64,000 nucleotides of DNA from Acidimicrobiia bacterium (GCA_009694375.1 SHVB01000009.1:1-64000), one strand, 5' to 3'; shown: positions 25,923-36,000, counted from the first letter of the stretch. The notes: generated from the letters alone by a model not told the origin. Made by a program: numbers and translations.

Positions 25923-26606
25923 TTACCGTCTCGATGAGGGGCTGATAAGTGTCTGGTACTCCAGGAAGAGTTGGTAGTTCTCCTCCACGATGTCCTCGCG
26001 GTACTGGTACTGGTGTTGGTGCTCTCGAAGCTCGACACGATATCCGATACCTCGTTCTAGGCTATTGCGCCCAGTGTCCTGTCGATCGGCAACGATCGGT
26101 ATCGATCGGCACATGATTGCCTCAAAGAAGCGAATACTCCAGGGCAGATCACCGGCTGGACAGAGGGCGAATTCGCTGTGACGGAGTGTCTCGAAATAGG
26201 AGGGGTTGAAGTAGCCCCGCTCATGTTCGGCTCGATCGCGTGGCACGAAGACCGAATGGCTGTTTCCGGTGTGATCGAAGCTCCCCAGAGGCGTGTGCTG
26301 TTCGTGACCGTCGCTGATCAGCAGGTGGGAACGCTCGGTGAAGTGGTCACGAGCAAAGTCGAGGATCCAACGGCGGTTGTCGTAGGTGTCGGCACGATAA
26401 AGGCCACCCATGAAGCAATAATCATGGATCTTGTCGTTCGGCATTTCGCTCACGGCCTCCACAAATGACCGCGGGAATAGGAGCCGCGTAGCCACCGTGC
26501 GCTCGTCGATCGCAGGGCACGGGAGCCCCTCTTCTTCATACGCCATTCGGATCAGGAGCACGGCCCGTGGCCCCCCCGGTATGAGAACGATCGGCGGGGT
26601 GGTCAT
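25923..26606 (-). CDS. Exostosin-like (GT47-type) protein
   Basis: A 227-residue protein. The segment SHSVFVPRDRAEHERGYFNPS is followed by SEFALCPAGDLPWSIRFFEAI and then IPIVADRQDTG, matching the exostosin pattern FxLCPxG...SxRxxEA...IPVI. Exostosins and plant GT47 enzymes transfer glucuronic acid, arabinose or galactose with a GT-B fold. This protein covers only the C-terminal, nucleotide-sugar-binding half and is short for the family, so the N-terminal half may be supplied by another protein or reduced. I chose the ATG at 26606, which overlaps the preceding stop (ATGA); the frame is open to 26699. Confidence 0.75.
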   Translation of the reverse strand: MTTPPIVLIPGGPRAVLLIRMAYEEEGLPCPAIDERTVATRLLFPRSFVEAVSEMPNDKIHDYCFMGGLYRADTYDNRRWILDFARDHFTERSHLLISDGHEQHTPLGSFDHTGNSHSVFVPRDRAEHERGYFNPSYFETLRHSEFALCPAGDLPWSIRFFEAIMCRSIPIVADRQDTGRNSLERGIGYRVELREHQHQYQYREDIVEENYQLFLEYQTLISPSSRR

Positions 26607-27385
26607 GCATTCCCCATATGGTCGGCAAGATCGTAGCCAAACAGACTGGTACACGCCTCTTGCACCGAGGAGCGGGTCAGCAGGAGTTCGAGAAGCCACG
26701 GCGATACCGGGTGTTGTTGGAAGCGTGTCATGAGCAGGTGGGTGGGACTGGGGGTGGGGTCCGAAGAGAAGCTACTTCCGCCACCGTAGGAGGAGACCTC
26801 GGAAACGGCGTCGAGGTTGATGAATCCGAGTTGCTCGGCCAGCGCATCTCGATAGGCCGGGTCCTCTACAAAGCGGTTGAAGCTGATCACCACCTTGGCC
26901 GGAAGTTGTTGGGTGTGGTCGAGTGCTTCGGCGCAGTAGGTATCGAGCAGGTCGACAAATCCTTCGTCCACTGGAAAAAGCTCGGGGCGCGACTGGGCGG
27001 CGGCGAGCCGGGAGGACAGTGTATTGAGTGGATCCCGAAGAATGAGCACGCTGGTGGCCTCCGCGATCCCCGCCGTGCGCACGGCGAACGAGAGTGAACA
27101 GTCCTCAATGCTAAAGATCGCCGACCGTTGGGGTTGGGCGGCCCGCCGGAAATCATTCGGCCCAAGGGTGCCCAGCTCGAAGCGACGGGAGTGAAGACGG
27201 CCACAGTTGTTGTAGAACGCCACCCCGGCCGCAGGATCGACAAACCCATCGCAGAATTGACGATGGAGCCCATCGGTGATGGGGGGGTCTTTTGTCACTC
27301 CGCCGTGGTTGGCGTAGAGCCAGTTCGCGATGAGGTGGTTCCCGCTCCTCTTCAGCCCCCATACGAAGGTGCTTCGGTTGGTCAT
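26603..27385 (-). CDS. Sulfotransferase-like P-loop protein
   Basis: A 260-residue protein beginning with a loop FVWGLKRSGNHLIANWL (about residues 7-23), close to the sulfotransferase 5'-phosphosulfate loop but with Lys-Arg-Ser-Gly-Asn. A later segment VLILRDPLNTLSSRLA matches the 3'-phosphate-binding strand with its Arg-Asp-Pro and Ser. It is therefore the eighth sulfotransferase-like domain in the window, though divergent from the others. GGAG lies 4 bases before the ATG at 27385; the frame is open to 27445 within the preceding gene. Position, between a membrane protein and an exostosin-like gene, supports a role in modifying the same glycan. Confidence 0.75.
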   Translation of the reverse strand: MTNRSTFVWGLKRSGNHLIANWLYANHGGVTKDPPITDGLHRQFCDGFVDPAAGVAFYNNCGRLHSRRFELGTLGPNDFRRAAQPQRSAIFSIEDCSLSFAVRTAGIAEATSVLILRDPLNTLSSRLAAAQSRPELFPVDEGFVDLLDTYCAEALDHTQQLPAKVVISFNRFVEDPAYRDALAEQLGFINLDAVSEVSSYGGGSSFSSDPTPSPTHLLMTRFQQHPVSPWLLELLLTRSSVQEACTSLFGYDLADHMGNA

Positions 27386-27401
27386 CGGCTCCGACTGCTC
27401 G

Positions 27402-29057
27402 TCATCGACATAGGGTGAAGGTCTTGTTGGGCTCCAATGGGGCAAACCTCACCTCAAGGCTGGGCGACTCTACCGAAAGAGTTTGGCCGAAATCCGGAAG
27501 GTAAAGGTTCTGCCCAGGGGAAACTTTCCCTTCCTGCGTGAGAGCCACCTGAAGCGGGCTGATGATGCCGAGGGTCTCGCCCTTGACAAGGGAGAGGTTG
27601 AGTGGCCTCGACTGGGTTTTGCACTCGCCGTCCGCAAAGGGTTGGTCAATTTGTATGAGCCCCAGCATCAGTTGAATGGTTGCGCGGTTCTGTGGTTTGA
27701 GGTCTCCTCTGGGTGGGAGAAACCCCTGATCGCGCATGTCGAGTAAAAACCCAACGGTCACTTCCTTGAAGTCGAATTCGCTGTTCAACGGCCGGACCCA
27801 TCTCGGTACTTGTTTCGCCTGTGGGCTCATGGCGATCCCAGTCATCACCTTCCGCTCATAGTCGAAGATCGCCCTGTCGGGATAGGGGAATCCGAGTATG
27901 TGGTCGAACGCTCTGATGTTGCCAGGAAAGCCGGCCAGAAACAGGAGGACAACGGCGACGGTCGTCGGCCGCCACCGCCTCGCTACGGCATCTCCGGCGA
28001 CGGCCAGGGCCGGTAGCGCGCACACGGCTCCCGTGTAGAGGTAGCGACTGGATTGCGCTAGTTCGATACCTGCAAAAGAGCGACCCACTGCTAATAGTGC
28101 GAAGAACAGCGGGACAAAGATCAGTAGCGCACCCGGCACGCATACGGTGCGTCGTAGGTCTTCGAGGGAGGTGGATGTGACAAGTAGGCCCAGGCCACCG
28201 ACGAGCAACAAGGCGAGGAGAATGGCCACTACTGGTAGGTGGCCAAGGGCCTTGCCCGTGCCCAAGAGTCCCTCGCTCATCCAAGTCAAGACGACGCGTG
28301 GGGCGGGCGGGTTGGGGCGATCTCGTAACCCAAAAAAGTGGTTCCAGGTTAGGTAGGTGAGCGCCGCAGGGCCTGTTTGCAGCAGGGCGTAGCGCCATCC
28401 TCGCCGGGCGAGGCTGACCAGGCCCACGGGAACGAGCAGCAACAGGCCGAGGCCGGAGCACATGCAGGCGGCTATTCCGGCCAGCACTGCGAGGGCGTCT
28501 CGTCGTCTGAGAGGGCCATCGTGATCGACCAGAATGAGTTGGATCAGCACGAACAATATCGACCCGAGGTTGGTGATCTGAAAGACCCAGATGATGTTAG
28601 ATCCGCCGTGACCGAAGAGGACCAGTGTGGCGGCGGCGGCGCTGGCGATCCATGGGCCAACTCCGGCTCGCCGCATGATGATGCGAAGTAACAGCGCGAC
28701 CCCCAGGTGCAGTGTCACGAGAAGCATGTGATAGGGGATGAAATTCAGTCCGAACATGTTGAACATCAGCCGGAAGATCACCACTGGGATGGGGATCGGG
28801 TGGACGTCGAATGGTGCCATCACACTCCGGAGGCTGCCGCCGTCGCGTGAGACGAGCATCGCCCAGTCGTCGCGGAAGAACCAATAGTTGGGGCCGATCT
28901 CGAAGACCAGCCACCACCACGAAATGAGCAGGTAGGCGATGAAGAGCCCGAGGGCGATGCGGGCGCCGGTGTTTGATTGGCGCGGGGGGGAGGATCCAAC
29001 ATCCCCGGTCTCGTCAGCGTCCACGATGTTCATCTCGGATTGCGGGGGGACGGGCAT
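27402..29057 (-). CDS. Polytopic membrane protein, GT-C-like
   Basis: A 551-residue protein with about ten membrane segments after a 30-residue cytoplasmic lead. The first external loop carries NYWFFRDDWAMLVSRDGG, with the paired acidic residues found in the catalytic loop of GT-C enzymes. A loop after the next region has DVHPIPIPVVIFRLMFNMFG. The C-terminal 130 residues are soluble and may lie outside the cell. GAGGA precedes the ATG by about 6 bases. Sequence family is uncertain, since GT-C enzymes share topology more than sequence. With the GT2 polyprenyl-phosphate sugar transferase nearby, transfer of a lipid-linked sugar outside the membrane is plausible. Confidence 0.7.
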   Translation of the reverse strand: MPVPPQSEMNIVDADETGDVGSSPPRQSNTGARIALGLFIAYLLISWWWLVFEIGPNYWFFRDDWAMLVSRDGGSLRSVMAPFDVHPIPIPVVIFRLMFNMFGLNFIPYHMLLVTLHLGVALLLRIIMRRAGVGPWIASAAAATLVLFGHGGSNIIWVFQITNLGSILFVLIQLILVDHDGPLRRRDALAVLAGIAACMCSGLGLLLLVPVGLVSLARRGWRYALLQTGPAALTYLTWNHFFGLRDRPNPPAPRVVLTWMSEGLLGTGKALGHLPVVAILLALLLVGGLGLLVTSTSLEDLRRTVCVPGALLIFVPLFFALLAVGRSFAGIELAQSSRYLYTGAVCALPALAVAGDAVARRWRPTTVAVVLLFLAGFPGNIRAFDHILGFPYPDRAIFDYERKVMTGIAMSPQAKQVPRWVRPLNSEFDFKEVTVGFLLDMRDQGFLPPRGDLKPQNRATIQLMLGLIQIDQPFADGECKTQSRPLNLSLVKGETLGIISPLQVALTQEGKVSPGQNLYLPDFGQTLSVESPSLEVRFAPLEPNKTFTLCR

Positions 29058-29113
29058 TGAGAGTCCTCGGTGGTGTTTCCCAGCTGATTGGGTGGACCGA
29101 ACCAGAATGAACG

Positions 29114-30253
29114 CTACCGCGGCAGGGCTGAGCGCAGTTCGTTGTATCGGCTGGTGTACAGAGTGGCGGTGATCGCGGTGGTGAAGCCCGCAACACGAGG
29201 GGTGGCTGCCAGGCTCATGGCGTGCAGCCGATCCGGATCCATGATCAATCCCACCACGGCTGAAGCCAGAGCCGTGGAGTCGCCTAGGGGCACGATCACG
29301 CCAGTAACGCCGTCTTCAACCACATCCCCAATGGCCCCAAGACGGAAGGTGGCGACCGGGCAGCCGGTCATTTGCGCTTCGATGGCGACCCCAGGGATCC
29401 CTTCGGCCCGGCTGGTAATCAAGACCAGGTCAACACCGCCAAAGACCATCTCCGGGTCATCTCGATGGCCGAGGAGGGTCACTGAATCCTCAATCCCGCA
29501 AGCTTTGATGCGAGCTAGCAGCGCCGACCGGCGAGGGCCGTCGCCGGCCACCACGAGGTGAGCCGGGTGACCCTGGCGATGGATTTCAGCCAGGACATCA
29601 ATGGCGAGTTCGGGATGCTTCTGGTCTACCAGGTGCCCCACAAATCCCAGCAGCGGTAGATCCTCGCTGATGCCGATTTGGTGTCGGAGGGTGGCCGAGG
29701 CTGTGGTGCGGTCAACGGCGGCAAATCGGCTGGGCTCACGCGCATTTCCGATCGTCCACACCGGCCCGGGGTAGCCCAGGTTGCGCATCTCGGTCTCCAT
29801 GCCGGGGGTCAAGGTGACTACTCCGTCGAACTGGCGGGCGATCAGGGCCCAGATGGCGAGACGGATGCGACCCCATCGTTCCAGTGGGAGCCCGAGGATT
29901 CTTTGCCAAACCCGCACGGTGCCCGGTGAGGACCCCGCCACGGCCACCACGATCGCCGCCCACCCGCCGTGGGCGAGCACGACGTCGGCTGGGTTGTGTT
30001 TTAGCAGGCGCCGCAGGGCCCACGTTCCCTGCACGAAGGCTCGGATTCCGAGGCGGGTGGTTGGGACCAACGGAGGTAGCCTCGATATTTCTCCTCCGTC
30101 GGTGGCCTGGGTAATGGCCACGACCTCGTTGCGGTCGCCGAGCGCATCGCTGGCCAACGCCAACTCGAGTGCGAACACCTCGGCCCCTCGACGGTGGGAC
30201 CGTGTCACCACATGGAGCACCCGTAGGCCGTTCTGGACCGCTGGGGTTGCCAT
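29114..30253 (-). CDS. GT4 family glycosyltransferase
   Basis: A 379-residue GT-B enzyme with the standard family-GT4 features. The N-terminal nucleotide-binding start LRVLHVVTRSHRRGAEVFAL is followed by a second Rossmann half with DLPLLGFVGHLVDQKHPELA and HLVVAGDGPRRSAL. The donor-binding segment reads ITSRAEGIPGVAIEAQMTGCP with the Glu-x7-Glu spacing. It is the first gene of a five-gene minus-strand operon (GT4, GT-C-like, sulfotransferase-like, exostosin-like, methyltransferase). A TAGAAT sequence lies 20 bases before the ATG and may be its -10 element. The retaining mechanism is expected from the family; sugar and acceptor are unknown. Confidence 0.93.
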   Translation of the reverse strand: MATPAVQNGLRVLHVVTRSHRRGAEVFALELALASDALGDRNEVVAITQATDGGEISRLPPLVPTTRLGIRAFVQGTWALRRLLKHNPADVVLAHGGWAAIVVAVAGSSPGTVRVWQRILGLPLERWGRIRLAIWALIARQFDGVVTLTPGMETEMRNLGYPGPVWTIGNAREPSRFAAVDRTTASATLRHQIGISEDLPLLGFVGHLVDQKHPELAIDVLAEIHRQGHPAHLVVAGDGPRRSALLARIKACGIEDSVTLLGHRDDPEMVFGGVDLVLITSRAEGIPGVAIEAQMTGCPVATFRLGAIGDVVEDGVTGVIVPLGDSTALASAVVGLIMDPDRLHAMSLAATPRVAGFTTAITATLYTSRYNELRSALPR

Positions 30254-30308
30254 GGGTTCCGCTTCTATCGCGTATTCTAAGCGGGTTGGCTGGTTTAGGA
30301 GCGCGCTT

Positions 30309-30342
30309 GTGACCGCGAGGGTCTTTCGACCCCCGCGGTCAC
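30309..30342 (-). terminator. Strong hairpin downstream of the LPRTG protein gene
   Basis: A 34-base near-perfect hairpin (GTGACCGCG paired with CGCGGTCAC, then GGGTC with GACCC around a 4-base TTTC loop, with one bulged position on each side). It lies 16 bases past the stop of the LPRTG gene and upstream of the GT4 gene, so it separates two transcription units. There is no U-run, so this may be a Rho-dependent or stem-only terminator. Confidence 0.55.
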
Positions 30343-30357
30343 GGAACCACGGGCTGG

Positions 30358-31290
30358 TTAGCGCACCGATGACGCTCGCCGCGTGCGAGAGTTATCAGCG
30401 GTTAGGGCGAGGTAGCCCACATCGAGCAGACCAAGCGCTAGGAGGACCAGGTACAGGTTGGACGTGCCACTGCCAGTGCGGGGCAACGCAGCCACCTCAG
30501 CATCATCAGTAGTGCCCTTGACGGTTGCCGGAGGACCAGCGGTGGTGGGCACAAGCGCCTGAAGCGTGGTGGTCGTGGCGATCGGCGCTACGCCAATCTG
30601 GTCGTTCAGGATCAGTTCTTCATCAGGGGGGTAGCAAATCATCTTGAGTAGCCCAGTTACAATTGGGGTTTCGCTGAGGATTTGGTTGGGTGTGAAGACG
30701 ATGGGTTCACCGGGGGCAGCGGTGCGGGTATACGGGAAGCTTTGCGGGCCAATGGTAAATCCGACCGCGACCGACCCGTCACCGAGCTGAACGGTGACCG
30801 TGTCGGTGAGGATGGCCGTCTCTCCGACAGCTCCTTCGGTGGGACTTATGGCACCGCCGCCGGTGACAACCAATTCTGTGTAGCCCGTCTCAACCGCAAC
30901 CTCCGTCAGGTTTTTCGGTAGGACGAAGTTGAAGGTGAAGGTCATATCGAAGTCATCGCCCTGCGCCGGCGAGGGCTCCACAGCGTCAGACAGAATTGTG
31001 GTAGGGAGTAGGAACTGACCTGCGGCTGGTGCCGGGGGGCTCGGCAGGATGCCCCCAAGGATGGCCTTGCTACCAGCATCCGCACCTTCGCAGAGGTAGT
31101 CTGCTTGTAGGTTCCCTGCCGTGAGGTACTTACCTTCTTGCCCACCGGGAGGGCTACCGGCGGAGGTGGAGGAGGGGCCAAGCGTGACCATGGCCAGTCC
31201 GGCGGCGGCGAAAATGCCTAGGTGGGCCAGCAGGCGCCGGCGGCGCCTGCCTACCTTTGGCCCTTGTTCGGGTTGCTTGTTCTCGTGCAT
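30358..31290 (-). CDS. Secreted cell-wall-anchored protein with LPRTG sorting signal
   Basis: A 310-residue exported protein. A positively charged start (KVGRRRRRLLAHLG) and a hydrophobic stretch (IFAAAGLAMVTLG) form a signal peptide, with cleavage likely near Ser-Ala-Gly around residue 45. The middle is a beta-rich region of about 210 residues that I do not recognise. The end has LPRTG at about residue 269, then a 20-residue hydrophobic segment and an Arg-rich tail, the arrangement of a sortase substrate. AGGAG sits 8 bases before the ATG. No sortase gene is in the window. It would sit on the cell surface. Several Cys residues (two at least) could form a disulfide. I cannot assign a more exact role. 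Confidence 0.85.
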   Translation of the reverse strand: MHENKQPEQGPKVGRRRRRLLAHLGIFAAAGLAMVTLGPSSTSAGSPPGGQEGKYLTAGNLQADYLCEGADAGSKAILGGILPSPPAPAAGQFLLPTTILSDAVEPSPAQGDDFDMTFTFNFVLPKNLTEVAVETGYTELVVTGGGAISPTEGAVGETAILTDTVTVQLGDGSVAVGFTIGPQSFPYTRTAAPGEPIVFTPNQILSETPIVTGLLKMICYPPDEELILNDQIGVAPIATTTTLQALVPTTAGPPATVKGTTDDAEVAALPRTGSGTSNLYLVLLALGLLDVGYLALTADNSRTRRASSVR

Positions 31291-31614
31291 ATCGGGCTAA
31301 CTCCTCAGGTTCGGTTGAATGGAATACGGGTAGAGGTGGGCTCGGAGACCAGCCAAGGTGCCGGCCTTCGGAAATCCGGGTCGCCAGAGACTGGAGCACT
31401 CGTCGTGCAGCGTGTTTCCGAAAGACTCATAGTTTCCCCCGTGTTTCCTAGCCCACCCCACAGCAACCGATTCCTTACCTGGCTTCTGCTTCCCACGGTG
31501 CACTAGTCCCTATTACCCAGAAAACTTACCATGGTGGGTCAAGGTTTGCCGCGCAGAGTGGCGGGTTGAGTTGCGCTGAGCAGTTACGTCGTGGCGTGGC
31601 GCACCGGAGGCGGC
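31291..31614. promoter_or_regulatory. 324-base gap with a long possible leader for the LPRTG gene
   Basis: No gene fits here. It must hold the promoter of the LPRTG protein gene and the end of the GT4 gene at 31615. On the minus strand the motif GGAAAC occurs three times within about 40 bases near 31410-31455, two of them as GGAAACAC. This resembles repeated binding sites, but I cannot name a regulator. I tested the stretch by eye against c-di-GMP and c-di-AMP riboswitch consensus features and saw no match. Confidence 0.3.
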
Positions 31615-32838
31615 TTACCGGAGGGTGAGGGCCTGGCGCACCGTCCGTACCTGGTGGTCCCAGGACCATTGGGTTGCCACGCTGTGTCCGGCGGCGGCGA
31701 TACGTCTGCGTTGTTCGGGATCGTCTGCCAAGGTTTGCAGCGCCCGGGAGAGGTCGGCGGTATCGCCGGGCACGAAGAAGACGGCGTGGCGGCCGTTATC
31801 AAGGCGATTGGTGAGTTGGCGCACGTTCGGGGCGACCACCGCAAGCCCAGCGGCGAGGTACTCGGCTAGTTTGAGCGGAGAGTAATGGAATGGTTCGTCG
31901 GGACGACCCAGCACCACCCCGATGTCCATCGCGGCGAGTAGCGCCGGTAATTCGTGGTGGGGAACGAGCCCGGTAAAGCGCACATGGACGCCCAATTCCT
32001 GCGCCAAGTGTTCAATCCGTGTCCGCTCGGGGCCATCCCCCACGAGGAGTAAACTCACCCCCGTCAAGGGGGCCACTGAGCGTACCAGGTCATCGATGGC
32101 GTGAAATGGCCGGAAGCTGCCCGCCCATCCAATGACTACCTCGTCGCCCACTCCGGCGGACCTTCGGGCGGCGGCGCGGTCGATGGGCGGTGCGAACAGA
32201 TCGAGGTCCACCCCGGTGGGTGTGATGATCAGGCGGTCCTCGGCGACCCCGAGGCGGGCGACTTCCTCAGCTACTACTTCGGAGCCGCACGCCACCAGCG
32301 TGGCGTGTCGTAGGGCTGGATGTTCGCCTCGCCGCTCTAGCCAGGTGCCCCACCCCGGTCGGCGCACGTTCCACTGCTCCGCTTGCCAGACAAGTAGGGC
32401 GGGCACGAAGAGCACTGATGGCACCTGTAGGCGATCGGCGAGGGTGAGTCCGGCGGAGTGAAACAGTTCATGGCGCTGCCATACGAACTCGATCGTGCCT
32501 TCCTCCTCCGTCCATGGTCCGCGCTCGTCGGGGCGGAATCGGCGGGCTCGCAGTGCCTCACGTCCGTCTTTCAGGATAGTTTTGACTACCGGGGGCAGAG
32601 CTTGCCGGGCTCGACGATGGCCGGAAGGGGGGGATGCCTGCGCGTCGGTGGCTCGACGGCGCACCTCGTCGATATCGAGTACTCCCTGGGGGGTTACGAT
32701 CCAGGCCCTGCCCAACTCACGTTGGGCTGCGCTGGCCCAACCACAGGTGCTGATCCACCCGGCGACCGGCCCTGTTTGGCCTGAAGTAGTTGTGGGAAGC
32801 ACGAAAATAGCTGCGCTTGGCTGCGGTTGGACGCCCAT
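31615..32838 (-). CDS. GT4 family glycosyltransferase
   Basis: A GT-B enzyme of 407 residues from the ATG at 32838 (the frame is open to 32952, but the extra 38 residues are Pro/Arg-rich and precede the fold). The acceptor half starts AAIFVLPTTTSGQTGPVAG. The donor half has VIGWAGSFRPFHAIDDLV, LLLVGDGPERTRIE and the late motif FHYSPLKLAEYLAAGLAVVAPNV with its conserved Glu. The C-terminus (ALQTLADDPEQRRRIAAAG) is typical of GT4. It is alone on its transcript, facing away from the secreted phosphatase gene. Start choice is uncertain because no strong Shine-Dalgarno sequence is seen at either ATG. Confidence 0.88.
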   Translation of the reverse strand: MGVQPQPSAAIFVLPTTTSGQTGPVAGWISTCGWASAAQRELGRAWIVTPQGVLDIDEVRRRATDAQASPPSGHRRARQALPPVVKTILKDGREALRARRFRPDERGPWTEEEGTIEFVWQRHELFHSAGLTLADRLQVPSVLFVPALLVWQAEQWNVRRPGWGTWLERRGEHPALRHATLVACGSEVVAEEVARLGVAEDRLIITPTGVDLDLFAPPIDRAAARRSAGVGDEVVIGWAGSFRPFHAIDDLVRSVAPLTGVSLLLVGDGPERTRIEHLAQELGVHVRFTGLVPHHELPALLAAMDIGVVLGRPDEPFHYSPLKLAEYLAAGLAVVAPNVRQLTNRLDNGRHAVFFVPGDTADLSRALQTLADDPEQRRRIAAAGHSVATQWSWDHQVRTVRQALTLR

Positions 32839-33029
32839 CACTTGGGAGAGTAGCGATACCGGAGAGTTCGGGAGCGGACGCGGCCCATGGCGGGCGGGGG
32901 GGGGAAGAGCCATGCGGCCGGCAGCGCTGGGCGGAGGACGGCCGGGGGTCATGTATGGACGGCATTGCCTAAACGCCCTCAGTGGGGGAATGATAGGGGA
33001 TCGGGAACGCCACTAGTCCTGCCTAAGCA

Positions 33030-36000
33030 GTGATGTGGTCTGACAGACTTGGGTGGGGATTTGTGCGGAAAATAGGGACAGGACTCGTGGCACTGCTGGT
33101 GATGGCGATGGTCGTTCCCTCTTTGGCAAGTCCGGCTGGGGCCACGGTAGGTGGTACCGGGTTGGGGTTTGATGGTGTGTCGCAGTACGCGAAGTTGGGG
33201 GTGGCGACTGATTTGAGGTCGTCGGTGTTTACGGTGGAGTTGTGGTTTCGCCGAACGGGTACGGGGGTGGCGACGTCGACGGGTTTGGGGGGTTTGCCGT
33301 CGGTGATCCCCTTGATCACCAAGGGCCGGTCCCAGAGCGAATCGGCGGCGGCGGATATCAACTATTTCCTGGGTATTAACGCCACGACGGGGGCGTTGGT
33401 GGCGGATTTTGAGGAGGCGCAGACGGCGGCGGGTGGGGTGACGCCGGGGGCGAATCATCCGGCGTCGGGTACCACGGCGATCCCGGCGGATGGTGTGTGG
33501 CATCACGCGGCGGGGACGTATGACGGTTCGTCGTGGTCTTTGTATTTGGATGGGGTGAAGGAAGCGGGCTTGTTCGTGGGGGTGCCGGCGAACGCGGAGA
33601 CGAGCGCGGTGGCGGCGGTGGGCTCGGCGTTGCAGACAACGGGGAACCCGGCGGGGTTCTTCGCCGGTGACGTGGATGAGGTGCGGGTTTGGGCGACGGC
33701 GCGTACACAGGCGGAGATTTCCTCTGCCAAAGACGCGGACCTCGTGGGATCCCCGAGTGGGTTGTTGGGGGTATGGCACATCAACGAGGGCTATGGCACC
33801 CAGCTGGGAGACCAATCCGTCAGCAACCTTTCCGGCACCACGGTCAATAGCCCGACGTGGGTTACCGGCGCACAAAATCCCGAGGGCAACGTATCTCCCA
33901 CCGTCGCCACCTTGGTGACGCCGGCGAATGCTTCCAACGGGGTTGGCCTGGCGCCCACGCTGTCGGTCGCCGTGGCGGACCCGAACGACGACACGGTGAT
34001 CGTCACCTACCTGGGACGACCACTCGCTAGTGGTCCATTCCTCCCGATCATGTTTCATACCGGTGTGTCCTCAGGCACCACCGACTCGACGGTTTGGTCG
34101 GCCCTGGCGGTGGGCCAGAGCTACGAGTGGTACGCGGTGGTTAGCGACGGGTTCCTCTCGACCACGAGCCCGACGTGGACCTTCCACACCGCGCCGGGGT
34201 CCGACCCGATCTTCATCGGGGCCGGCGATATTGCGGGCTGCAACGAGGACATGGACGCTGCCACTGCGGCGATTTTGAGCGGGATCGATGGGACCGTGTG
34301 GACATCGGGTGACAATGTGTATCCGTCGGGCCTGGCCGAGGACTTTGCGAACTGCTACGACCCGGTGTGGGGGGGCAGTATCAAGGCCCGCACCCGTCCC
34401 GTTCCTGGTAACCACGACTGGGGCGACAACTCGACCTCAGGGAGCCTCAGCGGCTACCAGGGCTACTTCGGCGCCAACGCCACTGATGCGAATGGAAAGA
34501 GCTACTACAGTTACGACATCGCCTTGAGCAACTGGCACATCGTGAACCTTGATACCGAGTGCGAATTGGTGACCCCCAATGTTGCCGACGGGTGCGCGGC
34601 GGGATCCCCGCAGGAAACATGGCTGAAGGCCGATCTGGCCAGCAACAGCAGCAAGAACGTCATCGCGATATGGCACCAGCCGTTGTTTAGCTCGGGTGGC
34701 ACGCGCTACACCGCGTTACAAGCGATGTACACGGATCTTTATGAAGCCGGCGTTGACGTCATTTTACAGGGCCATGATCACGTCTATGAGAGAATTGCTC
34801 CGACGAAGCCGGATGGTACCGCCGATAGCGACTACGGCATCCGGCAGTTTACCGTTGGCACCGGAGGGGCTGCGGGTTCCAATTGTGGGGTCCCGATTCT
34901 CACGCAGGAGGTGTGCAAGAGCCGCACCAACGGGGTACTGAAGCTCACCCTCCACGAGACCGGCTACGACTGGGCCTTCCTGGCCACGACGGACAGTTCC
35001 TTTGAGGATTCGGGGACGGGTACCGTCCATAGCGCTCCGGCGGCCCCGGCGGCTGCCCAGATTGGTGCCGCCACTGGTGGGATTGCGTCCGCCACGGTGA
35101 CGTGGACTGCGCCCACTCCTAACGGTGGCCCACCGATCACCGGCTATGTGGTTACGCCGTACCTCGGAACGACCGCCCAAACACCGACCGTGGTGGGGCT
35201 GGTGACCTCGGCGGCGGTGACTGGTCTCACCAGTTGGTACCCTTACACCTTCAAGGTGGCGGCCACCAACGAGTTCGGAGTCGGCGCCCCGTCGTCGGCC
35301 TCTAATTCGGTTATTCCCACGGGACCGCTAGTGGCGCCCGGTGCACCCACCATTGGTATCGCAACGGCCACGAGCACCAAGGCCACTGTGAACTGGACGG
35401 CGCCGATCTCCAACGGTGGCTCCGCTATTACGGGCTATGTGGTTACGCCCTACATCGGCACCACCGCTCAAACCCCCAAGAGTGTGGGCGTGGTGACATC
35501 CTTGGTGCTCACGGGCCTCGCCAATGGCACCACCTACAGCTTCACGGTGGCCGCCAAGAATGCGCTCGGAACCGGTGCCACCTCAGCTACAAGTAACGCT
35601 GTGACCCCGGCCGCCGTGCCGTCGGCTCCCACCGGCGTCGTTGCCGCACCCGGCCTTGCGACGGCCACGACCGGTTCGCTCCTGGTCTCCTTCACCCCGG
35701 GGGCATCGAACGGCAGCGCGATCCTCACTTACGTGGCCACCTGCACCTCCACGCAAAGAGGGGTTGCCGCGGTGAATGCCACCGGAACCACTTCGCCGAT
35801 CACGGTTTCCGGTGCCGCTACCTCGAAGAAGTTCACCTGCCGGGTGACGGCGACCAACTCCATCGGCACCAGTGCGGCTTCCGCCGCCAGCGCGCAGGTG
35901 ATCGTAGGTTCGCCTGCCTCCCCCAGCGCGGTCACCGGTGTAAAGGTGGCTTCGGGCCAACTGCGGGTGACCTTCACCCCGGGGGCATCGAATGGCAGTT

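Noticed and set aside
31291-31614. Possible riboswitch upstream of the LPRTG gene
   Set aside because: I compared by eye with c-di-GMP and c-di-AMP riboswitch core features and did not find the conserved segments; only the GGAAAC repeats stand out.
32979-34058. A 359-codon minus-strand open frame rich in Arg and His
   Set aside because: It lies antisense to the LamG-coding part of the secreted phosphatase, has extreme Arg/Pro composition and no family-like motif. It is open only because the plus strand is G- and T-rich there.
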